This document shows positions 1-5,133 of a stretch of 9,875 nucleotides of DNA, piece by piece. Within the stretch, counting starts at the first letter, position 1. Each line of letters begins with the position of its first letter. Location: assembly GCA_018065685.1 (NCBI GenBank), contig JAGHSU010000028.1:1-9875 (forward strand). The letters are read 5' to 3'. A program made the position numbers and the translations under genes. Source of the DNA: Candidatus Methanocorpusculum equi. GTDB lineage: Archaea; Halobacteriota; Methanomicrobia; Methanomicrobiales; Methanocorpusculaceae. The notes beneath the pieces are model-generated. The model did not search any database. It was not told where the DNA came from and saw only the letters and a program-made list of their open reading frames with translations.

Positions 1-1209
1 GGGACACTGCAGGATGTTGAAACACGCGGTAAAACCGTGCTTCTCAGGGTTGACTTCAACTCACCCATAGACCCCTCGTCAAACACCATTTTAGACGACA
101 AACGCTTTCGTGAACACATACCGACCATACAGGCACTGGAAGACGCAAAAGTCGTTGTCCTCGCGCACCAGAGCCGCCCGGGCAAAAAAGACTTCACCAC
201 GCTTGCCGCCCACAAAGACAAGCTCGAGCGCCTCATGGGAATGCCTGTCACATACGTCGACGACATCTTCGGAAGCTGCGCAAAGCGCGCGATTCGTGAC
301 GCACACCCGGGAGATGTGGTGCTTCTCGAAAACGTCCGCTTCTCTGCGGAAGAAAACCTCTCGCTCCCGTCAGCGGAAGGGGCAAAGACCCACATCGTAA
401 GAAAACTCGCCTCCATGGCAGACCTCTTTGTCTACGACGCATTCGGAACAGTACACCGCTCGCAGCCGACCATCACCGGTCTTCCCTACGCCATGAAGAC
501 TGTAGCAGGTCTTTTGATGGAAAAAGAGGTAAAGATGCTTTCCCGCGTCTTTACCTCAGCTCCAAAGCCGGTTACGTTTGTTCTCGGGGGAACCAAACTC
601 GACGACTCAATGGCGGTCGCTGAAAACGTCCTTGCAAACGGAACCGCGGACAAAGCGGTCATCATCGGGGTCGTTGCAAACGCCTTCTATCTCGCAAAGG
701 GAATCGATATCGGTGTCCCGTCAGCAAACCTCATCCACACGTTAGGATACGACAGCGAGGTCGAGCATGCAAAGCGCATCCTTGAAAAGTACGGGGACAG
801 AATCATTCTCCCGGAGTTTGTTGCGGTCAAAGAAAAGGATGAACGCCGCGAGTACCCGGTCACAGCTGTCCCGAAGGACTGCCCGGTTATGGATATGGGG
901 ACTGAGTCCATCGGCGTCATATCTGATGTGTTAAAGAACTCAGGAACGGTTGTGATGAACGGGCCTGCGGGTGTCTTTGAGGATGTTAACTTTGCGGCAG
1001 GTACCTTTGAGGTGCTCCACGCGGCAGCAAACGCGGAGTTTACCGTATGCGGCGGAGGGCACGCGGCGGCTGTTATTGAAAAGCTCGGTCTTGCATCCGA
1101 GTACTCGCATCTTTCAACAGGCGGCGGCGCCTGTATTGAGTTCTTGACCGGAAAGAAGCCTCCTACAATTGATGCAATCGAAAAGAGCTGGGAAAAGTTC
1201 GGGGTGTAA
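1..1209 (+). CDS. pgk: Phosphoglycerate kinase, 5'-truncated by window edge
   Basis: Cytosolic glycolysis/gluconeogenesis enzyme that interconverts 3-phosphoglycerate + ATP and 1,3-bisphosphoglycerate + ADP; in a methanogen it would mostly run in the gluconeogenic direction. The frame is open from base 1 and reads GTLQDVETRGKTVLLRVDFN, the usual PGK N-terminus, so the real start lies just outside the window. The GTG at 37 sits inside the conserved RGKTVLLRVDFN segment and is not the start. Later motifs are the basic substrate-binding segment LAHQSRPG, the hinge-region VTFVLGGTKLDDSM, the nucleotide-site GPAGVFE, and the C-terminal LSTGGGACIEFLTG. The 402 visible residues are nearly full family length (about 400-410). 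The gene ends in TAA at 1207-1209, followed by a T-rich tract. No disruption seen. Confidence 0.97.
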   Translation, partial: GTLQDVETRGKTVLLRVDFNSPIDPSSNTILDDKRFREHIPTIQALEDAKVVVLAHQSRPGKKDFTTLAAHKDKLERLMGMPVTYVDDIFGSCAKRAIRDAHPGDVVLLENVRFSAEENLSLPSAEGAKTHIVRKLASMADLFVYDAFGTVHRSQPTITGLPYAMKTVAGLLMEKEVKMLSRVFTSAPKPVTFVLGGTKLDDSMAVAENVLANGTADKAVIIGVVANAFYLAKGIDIGVPSANLIHTLGYDSEVEHAKRILEKYGDRIILPEFVAVKEKDERREYPVTAVPKDCPVMDMGTESIGVISDVLKNSGTVVMNGPAGVFEDVNFAAGTFEVLHAAANAEFTVCGGGHAAAVIEKLGLASEYSHLSTGGGACIEFLTGKKPPTIDAIEKSWEKFGV

Positions 1210-1230
1210 CATCTCTCCTTTATCCCGGTC

Positions 1231-1276
1231 ATTTTTTCTATCATCATTTTTCATCATCATTTTCATTATACTCTTT
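1231..1276 (+). terminator. T-rich archaeal terminator after pgk
   Basis: Starts about 20 nt after the pgk stop. Several T-tracts (T6 at 1232-1237, then T5, T4 and another T5 by 1276) alternate with a reiterated ATCATCATTTTTC-like unit. Archaeal RNA polymerase terminates at U-rich tracts without needing a hairpin, and no strong hairpin is visible here. The remainder of the pgk to aIF2-beta gap is pyrimidine-rich and holds no gene. Confidence 0.55.
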
Positions 1277-1367
1277 TTCCGCGCTTTCCTCTCACCCTGT
1301 CGGAATCCGCTCTGTTTACCCCGATCTATCCCTCAAAATCCCCTGCACTCTTCCATGCATTTATCCC

Positions 1368-1376
1368 TTATAAAAA
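1368..1376 (+). promoter_or_regulatory. TATA box for aIF2-beta, predicting a leaderless mRNA
   Basis: TTATAAAAA lies 17-25 nt before the ATG at 1393. Archaeal transcription starts roughly 25 bp downstream of the TATA box, so the start site should fall at or within a few bases of the start codon. No Shine-Dalgarno sequence precedes the ATG, which agrees with a leaderless message. Confidence 0.6.
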
Positions 1377-1392
1377 CAAATTGTACTGTATT

Positions 1393-2012
1393 ATGGGACA
1401 GTCATACGAAGATATGCTGAATGCAGCATATGAAGGCATGGGGGAACCGACCGATTCCGGTGAGCGTTTCAGTGTTCCGAAGACCCGGGTCTATCTTGAG
1501 GGAAAGACCACGGTTCTGGAAAATTTCGCAGAGATTGTGGAAAAACTCAACCGTGAGGAAGCCCACCTCTTAAAATACCTCAGCGGGGAACTCGGAACCG
1601 CAGGAAAGATCAACGGCACGCGCGCGGTCTTTAACGGAAAGTTCGAGCCCGAGCGGTTCGCATCAATCGTTGAAGAGTATGTGGCAGACTTGTCATCCGC
1701 TCGGAGTGCGGAAGACCGGATACAAAACTCATCAAAGAGGACCGCGTGTTAATGCTTCTCTGCGAGGCGTGCGGTTCCAAGCGCCCGATTAAAAAACGCA
1801 AAGGCGCTGCAAAGGCTCCGGCAGCTGCGGCCGCGGTTGAGGGGGGACGCGAGATGGAGGTCTCAATCGATTCCATCAGCAAGAAAGGAGACGGTGTGGC
1901 ACATGTCGGAAAGTATATCCTCTATGTCTCAGGCGTCAAAGTCGGTGCAAGGGTAAAGGTCAGAATCACAAAGATTTCCGGACAGGTTGCCTTTACGCAG
2001 AAGATATTATAA
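1393..2012 (+). CDS. eif2b: Translation initiation factor aIF2 subunit beta with C-terminal TRAM domain, frameshifted
   Basis: Beta subunit of archaeal IF2, the heterotrimer that brings Met-tRNAi to the small ribosomal subunit. Start at ATG 1393 (MGQSYEDMLNAAYEGM), chosen over the in-frame TTG at 1381. The first frame carries the alpha-helical segment and core domain (SGERFSVPKTRVYLEGKTTV ... LLKYLSGELGTAGKINGTRA) up to EEYVAD, then runs off-family to a stop at 1752. The family sequence resumes in another frame from 1692 (SECGRPDTKLIKEDRVLMLL, then CEACGSKRP). It continues through an Ala/Lys linker into a TRAM domain (EVSIDSISKKGDGVAHVGKY ... VAFTQKIL) and ends at TAA 2012. One missing base at about 1690-1691 restores a product of about 206 aa. 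The first zinc-ribbon Cys is Arg (CGC at 1698), leaving three of the usual four. Probably a sequence error in an essential gene; true decay with another copy elsewhere is the alternative. Confidence 0.9.
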
Positions 2013-2015
2013 TCC

Positions 2016-2023
2016 TCTTTTTT
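2016..2023 (+). terminator. T-tract terminator after aIF2-beta
   Basis: TCTTTTTT begins four bases after the TAA stop at 2012 and ends 12 bases before the inverted-duplication element. It fits a U-tract archaeal terminator. Confidence 0.45.
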
Positions 2024-2035
2024 AAACAATTCTGC

Positions 2036-2213
2036 TACCCTCGTGTGTTCTTCGCGGATGTTGTAACTGATAGTGCGGCTTTCTGAAATAAGAACCGCAA
2101 ATTACCGCAAATTTTTCCGTTTTCCCAATTGCATTTTCTTGCGTCGTGAGGCTGCGGTGTGCTAATCGCACACCGCCGGGGCGCCTCACGTCTGGAAAAT
2201 GCGGGAAAACGGG
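2036..2213 (+). repeat. Left copy of the hairpin module
   Basis: In order: a variable outer arm (2036-2092), a near-invariant arm (2093-2116), then one composite hairpin. Its basal stem pairs CCGTTTTCCC (2117-2126) plus GCATTTTC (2131-2138) with GAAAATGC (2195-2202) plus GGGAAAACGG (2203-2212). That is 18 bp with a 4-nt AATT bulge (2127-2130) on the 5' side. Above it come an internal loop, a 6-bp stem (2146-2151 with 2184-2189), a 2/7-nt internal loop, and a 9-bp apical stem capped by TAATC (2163-2167). Confidence 0.9.
2145..2190. repeat. Hairpin H1 of the left module
   Basis: CGTGAGGC (2145-2152) pairs with GCCTCACG (2183-2190). The apical stem GCGGTGTGC (2154-2162) pairs perfectly with GCACACCGC (2168-2176) around the loop TAATC. 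Aligned with H2, the middle stem is 2146-2151 with 2184-2189, the 5' side of the internal loop is CT (2152-2153), and the 3' side is 7 nt (2177-2183). Strong local secondary structure on either strand. Confidence 0.92.
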
Positions 2214-2295
2214 ATTATTGAAAAGAGAAATCAGATGCCGGCTGACATGTATGAATCATAACAGAAAACCAATACAATCAAATCCGGTATCTTCC

Positions 2296-2471
2296 CCCGT
2301 TTTCCCGCATTTTCAAGGAGTTCGGTGTCTCGACAGGACGCGATAAGCGTCCTGTAGCCGAACGACGCCGGAAAATGCAATTGGGAAAACGGAAAAATTT
2401 GCGGTAATTCGCGGTTGTTTTTTCAGGAATCCACACCTCGGTTACAACAACGTGTAGAACACCCGAGGGTA
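2296..2471 (-). repeat. Right copy of the hairpin module, inverted
   Basis: Read on the minus strand from 2471 down, the order is the same as in the left copy: outer arm, near-invariant arm, then the composite hairpin. The basal stem pairs 2392-2371 with 2314-2297 and carries the same AATT bulge. Above it come a 6-bp stem, the same CT/7-nt internal loop, and a 9-bp apical stem with loop TTATC. The stem sequences differ from the left copy but pairing is complete. The short-motif strand (2296-2314) is also fully complementary to its left counterpart (2213-2195), so alternative pairing between modules is possible. Confidence 0.9.
2320..2363. repeat. Hairpin H2 of the right module
   Basis: GTTCGG (2320-2325) pairs with CCGAAC (2358-2363). 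The apical stem ACAGGACGC (2333-2341) pairs perfectly with GCGTCCTGT (2347-2355) around GATAA (TTATC on the minus strand). The architecture matches H1 base for base in length: 6 bp, a 2/7-nt internal loop, 9 bp, and a 5-nt loop. Confidence 0.92.
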
Positions 2472-2503
2472 CATGAATAGTTACCTTTTTTTTAATTATT
2501 CAG

Positions 2504-3604
2504 TTATTTATCCTCAGGCGCCGCACCTGCAGAAGTCCCTGCCCCCCCAACTGCATCAGCCGCCGCTGTATCTCTCTCCGCACGCTTCTTTGCCGCCTCG
2601 CGCCGCTCTTCCGCCTGCTGTTTCCGCTCGGCGAGTTTTTTCATTTTGCGGTAATAGTTCAGAGGGTGATTAATGCTCTCGCAAAACTTCGTCTTATGCG
2701 AGCACACCCCGTGTGTCTGCATTGTGGCACACGACATCGACTCATACTCATGTGATAAAATATGATTGACCTGGTACTCTGTCATATCCGCATTATATCC
2801 CGGGGCGCGGGAAAAAATTGTCTCAATCTGCTCCTGCGGCATCCCGATTCTGCGTAAGAACGCGACCAGGGCAAACCGTCCCGAGTGCACCACATTCGCA
2901 CCCGCGGCAGAGGCCTCAATGAGCGCCTGGATACAGGGAGGATAGGCGGACTCATCGATTGCCCCGAACTCCTCGAGCGTGCGCTCCTGCACCTTCGCAG
3001 AGATTCTATCCGTCCACGGCTGCAAATCCCGTGCGAGAAGCACCGGGACCTTTAAGGGCAGGGTTGACCCCAGATAGAATCGTATTTTTTCGCTCAGGAG
3101 AATCTCCAGCTCATCGGGTGAAATCTTTACAAACCCGCCTGAGAGTTCACGGTTGATGAGCTTCCATTTTGCATCGCGGTCAAGGTACGATGCCATCTCC
3201 ACATACTGGATAACCGAGAGCTTTTTTGCATCAAGCGAGATGCCGAACTCAACACAGACGCGCTGCTTGAGCGTCTCGTTCTGCTCGGATGTGAGATAGG
3301 TGTAGGCGCGTTTTGCCTCGGCCCGCACAAACCGCTGGATGGTCATCCGGTCATTTATGCAGGAGACCAGAATGCGCCCTAAAACATAGGTAATGATATC
3401 TGATACCGCATCATCGGTATCTTCCGGGTAAAGGGTTTTTCCGTCGATTGCGCAGATGACGCGCGTACAGGCCTTGTCCAGATACTGCACGCCTGAAGGG
3501 GTTTTGGAAAGGGAATCAACGGATATTCCGCGGGATGCCAGAATCTTCTGTGCTTCCGGCAAAAAAGGGTAGTGAATCAGTTCCCGCAGTTCAACAGCAG
3601 GCAT
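2504..3604 (-). CDS. priL: DNA primase large subunit PriL, iron-sulfur primase
   Basis: Non-catalytic partner of PriS in the archaeal primase that makes RNA/DNA primers at the replication fork. At 366 aa it matches archaeal PriL in length. An N-terminal helical domain (HYPFLPEAQKILASRGISVD at 11-30) leads to the C-terminal Fe-S domain. Four spaced cysteines, C224 (YPPCIQAL), C292 (MSCATMQT), C301 (HGVCSHK) and C308 (KFCESINHPLNYY), fit the conserved [4Fe-4S] ligands. The SGRFALVAFLRRIGM segment (241-255) is the usual PriL helix. From about residue 320 there is a charged Lys/Glu/Ala tail ending in a Gly/Ala-rich stretch, probably disordered. The ATG (3602-3604) is 9 nt after the pcn stop, so the two genes are almost certainly co-transcribed. 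Convergent with aIF2-beta across the inverted duplication. Confidence 0.96.
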   Translation of the reverse strand: MPAVELRELIHYPFLPEAQKILASRGISVDSLSKTPSGVQYLDKACTRVICAIDGKTLYPEDTDDAVSDIITYVLGRILVSCINDRMTIQRFVRAEAKRAYTYLTSEQNETLKQRVCVEFGISLDAKKLSVIQYVEMASYLDRDAKWKLINRELSGGFVKISPDELEILLSEKIRFYLGSTLPLKVPVLLARDLQPWTDRISAKVQERTLEEFGAIDESAYPPCIQALIEASAAGANVVHSGRFALVAFLRRIGMPQEQIETIFSRAPGYNADMTEYQVNHILSHEYESMSCATMQTHGVCSHKTKFCESINHPLNYYRKMKKLAERKQQAEERREAAKKRAERDTAAADAVGGAGTSAGAAPEDK

Positions 3605-3613
3605 GTCTTACGT

Positions 3614-4363
3614 TTATTCAGCCTCAATTCTCGGCGCAAGCAGATAGCTGATCTTTCCGTTTCCTGCAGCGTAGTTAAAGACAAACTGCACGGGGTGGTC
3701 TGTTCCAAGACGAATCTGTACCTTGTCCGCACGGGAAATGACACGTCCCATGTCCTTTAAGTAGTCGAGGGAGAAGAGGGAACGCGCATTGTCGCAGACG
3801 GTGTATGTCACATCGTCTCCGGAGAGTTCACGCTTGATTTTATCGGAGTCGCCTTCCGCATTCAGGGTAAAGACCTTTGTCTCGGAGGAGACGGATAAGG
3901 CAATCTTATCGGAGACCATGGCGGAGGCCTTTATTGCATCATAGAAGGTGGAGCCCGGAATTGCAAAGTCCGCCGGCAGGTTTAAGTTCGGCATGTTCGG
4001 GTCCTTTCTGATGGTCTTGGTGTCAAGAAGGGTCAGCGAGTACTCGTATCCGCCGAAGGATAACTTCATCTTCTTTCCCGCATCATCGACATCCAGCATA
4101 ACGACATCGTCTTTTCCAATCATGCTGAGCATCGAGCGGATCTTTTCAATATCAAGGCCTATCTCTGCTTTTTCCGCAGAGAATGCATAACTCTCAAATG
4201 CCGGTGCGGCAAGTTCGAGGGACACCATTGCGACATTGGAGGTGTCGACGGTGACTGTTCTGATACCCTCTGCGGTTATGTGCAGGCGGCATTCGTTTAC
4301 CAGTGCTGATACTGCATCGATTGTGTCTTTGAAGACATCTGCTTTGATTGCTGCTTGTAACAT
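3614..4363 (-). CDS. pcn: DNA polymerase sliding clamp (PCNA)
   Basis: Ring-forming processivity clamp that tethers DNA polymerases, the flap endonuclease FEN1 and ligase to DNA; one euryarchaeal gene gives a homotrimer. The start MLQAAIKADVFKDTIDAVSA at 4363 gives 249 aa, the normal PCNA length. An in-frame ATG 33 nt upstream (4396) would add residues unlike the family and lies within the predicted promoter region. Family signatures include GIRTVTVDTSNVAMVSLEL in the first domain, then MLDVDDAGKKMKLSFGGYEY, LGTDHPVQFVF, and the near-terminal YLLAPRIE. First gene of a pcn-priL operon. It diverges from rlmE over a shared A/T-rich promoter, with a 16-bp palindrome near the predicted transcription start. 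Confidence 0.97.
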   Translation of the reverse strand: MLQAAIKADVFKDTIDAVSALVNECRLHITAEGIRTVTVDTSNVAMVSLELAAPAFESYAFSAEKAEIGLDIEKIRSMLSMIGKDDVVMLDVDDAGKKMKLSFGGYEYSLTLLDTKTIRKDPNMPNLNLPADFAIPGSTFYDAIKASAMVSDKIALSVSSETKVFTLNAEGDSDKIKRELSGDDVTYTVCDNARSLFSLDYLKDMGRVISRADKVQIRLGTDHPVQFVFNYAAGNGKISYLLAPRIEAE

Positions 4364-4385
4364 CTTTTTACCCCTGTTTCCGAAT

Positions 4386-4401
4386 CTAATATACATATTA
4401 G
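4386..4401. promoter_or_regulatory. 16-bp palindrome, candidate operator of pcn
   Basis: CTAATATACATATTAG is a perfect inverted repeat: 7-bp arms around AC. It sits between the predicted TATA element (4414-4433) and the pcn ATG, overlapping the predicted pcn transcription start. A regulator bound here could block polymerase. It is A/T-rich, so it may instead be a secondary TATA box for pcn, or chance. Confidence 0.4.
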
Positions 4402-4413
4402 CGCGGAGAAGTT

Positions 4414-4433
4414 AAAATTATATTTATATGTAT
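4414..4433. promoter_or_regulatory. Shared A/T-rich TATA region between pcn and rlmE
   Basis: An A/T-only tract broken only by G at 4430 contains TATATTTATAT, readable as a TATA element in both directions. On the minus strand (ACATATAAATATAA) it places the pcn start about 30 nt before the ATG. On the plus strand it places the rlmE start about 25 nt before its ATG. It is the only strong promoter-like element in this 111-bp divergent gap. Confidence 0.55.
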
Positions 4434-4463
4434 GGTGATACACATAATAAAAGCTATTTATCC

Positions 4464-4470
4464 GGAGGAG
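4464..4470 (+). promoter_or_regulatory. Strong Shine-Dalgarno site of rlmE
   Basis: GGAGGAG ends 4 nt before the ATG at 4475. It is the clearest ribosome-binding site in the window and fixes the rlmE start. It contrasts with the leaderless-looking starts of aIF2-beta and the hydrolase. Confidence 0.75.
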
Positions 4471-4474
4471 AATA

Positions 4475-5107
4475 ATGGGATCACAATGGACACGCGACGC
4501 GGTGTACCGGAAATCGGTAAAAGAGGGCTTCAGGGCACGTTCCGCATATAAACTGCTCGATATCAATACACGCTTTAATATCATCAGAAGAACGGATAAC
4601 GTGGTGGATTTAGGCTGCGCGCCCGGAAGCTGGCTTCAGGTGCTGAAAACGCTCACCGACGGGAAGCTCTGCGGCGTTGACTTAAATCCGGTGGCGCCTC
4701 TCGAAGGGGTGGTCACAATCATGGGAGACTTTACGACACCCGAGGTACAGGAACAGGTGCGCGCGGCAATGCCTTCAGTTAATGTGGTGGTCTGTGACGC
4801 ATCCCCGCACCTTTCGGGCGCGAAGGCCTACGACCAGGCGCGCATAACAGCCCTGAACGAGGATGCCTTAAACTTCGCGGCAACGCTTCTGAAGCAGGGA
4901 GGCAATCTGGTGATGAAATCGTTCCAAGGTACTGACTTCAATGAGCTGGTCGATCTGGTAAAAGCACGGTTCTACTCGGTGCGTGTCATCCGCTCAAGTG
5001 CCACACGGCGCGGAAGTACCGAGTGCTACATCGTTGCGAAAAACTTCATCGGCGACGCACGCGACGACAGAATCAAACCGGAACGGAAGGAAGAGGAAGA
5101 AGAGTAA
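4475..5107 (+). CDS. rlmE: 23S rRNA 2'-O-ribose uridine methyltransferase RlmE (FtsJ/RrmJ family)
   Basis: SAM-dependent methyltransferase that modifies a uridine ribose in the A-loop of 23S rRNA (U2552 in E. coli numbering) late in 50S assembly. At 210 aa it has the family length. The N-terminal segment GFRARSAYKLLDIN (18-31) is typical. The SAM-binding loop is VVDLGCAPGSWLQVL (43-57). The catalytic K-D-K-E tetrad is visible: K26 (AYKLL), D108 (VCDASPHLSG), K148 (LVMKSFQG) and E183 (GSTECYIV). The extreme C-terminus is a charged tail ending in five Glu. The start follows a strong Shine-Dalgarno site. Divergent from pcn and convergent with the hydrolase gene. An alternative rRNA target within the FtsJ family cannot be excluded. 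Confidence 0.95.
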   Translation: MGSQWTRDAVYRKSVKEGFRARSAYKLLDINTRFNIIRRTDNVVDLGCAPGSWLQVLKTLTDGKLCGVDLNPVAPLEGVVTIMGDFTTPEVQEQVRAAMPSVNVVVCDASPHLSGAKAYDQARITALNEDALNFAATLLKQGGNLVMKSFQGTDFNELVDLVKARFYSVRVIRSSATRRGSTECYIVAKNFIGDARDDRIKPERKEEEEE

Positions 5108-5109
5108 GT

Positions 5110-5133
5110 CCGGGGCGGTCCCGGGTATTTTTT
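5110..5133 (+). terminator. Hairpin plus T-tract terminator after rlmE
   Basis: CCGGG (5110-5114) pairs with CCCGG (5120-5124) around a 5-nt loop, followed by T6 at 5128-5133, directly after the rlmE TAA (5105-5107). More T-rich sequence follows at 5158-5211. That stretch is the complement of the A-rich, Lys-rich 3' end of the convergent hydrolase frame. Confidence 0.6.

Larger units (their letters stand above)
2036..2471. repeat. 436-bp inverted duplication of a hairpin module, function unknown
   Basis: Fills nearly all of the 491-bp gene-free stretch between convergent aIF2-beta and priL. The left half (2036-2213) and the reverse complement of the right half (2471-2296) are copies of one module of 178/176 bp, separated by a spacer at 2214-2295 in which I see no structure or gene. 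Bases 2093-2213 and 2416-2296 align without gaps over 121 nt. Within that, 2093-2138 and 2416-2371 match at 45 of 46 positions. The outer ~56 bp align less well and need a 2-nt gap. Both ends begin with TACCCTCG. No clear target-site duplication is seen, though both flanks carry a T-rich stretch ending near AATTC/ATTC. No convincing ORF lies inside. It could be a MITE-like element, a structured RNA locus, or a protein-binding or replication structure; the sequence does not decide between them. Confidence 0.93.

Noticed and set aside
37..1209. GTG at 37 as the pgk start
   Set aside because: The frame is open to base 1, and the residues before it (LQDVETRGKT) belong to the conserved PGK N-terminus, so the start lies outside the window.
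1381..1392. TTG at 1381 as the aIF2-beta start
   Set aside because: It adds MYCI before MGQSYEDML, lies too close to the TATA box to be transcribed, and the ATG at 1393 matches family N-termini.
2146..2346. 66-aa plus-strand ORF inside the inverted duplication
   Set aside because: It runs across hairpin arms, has low-complexity composition dictated by the repeats, lacks a ribosome-binding site and resembles no family I know.
2117..2392. CRISPR-like array from the repeated 18/22-nt motif
   Set aside because: The four copies alternate in orientation with unequal gaps and form pairs. A CRISPR array needs same-orientation repeats with regular spacers.
2036..2471. Replication origin with ORB boxes near the replication genes
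   Set aside because: No Orc1/Cdc6 gene is adjacent and I see no ORB-like repeats with their G-string or a typical unwinding element. Kept only as a weak alternative reading of the inverted duplication.
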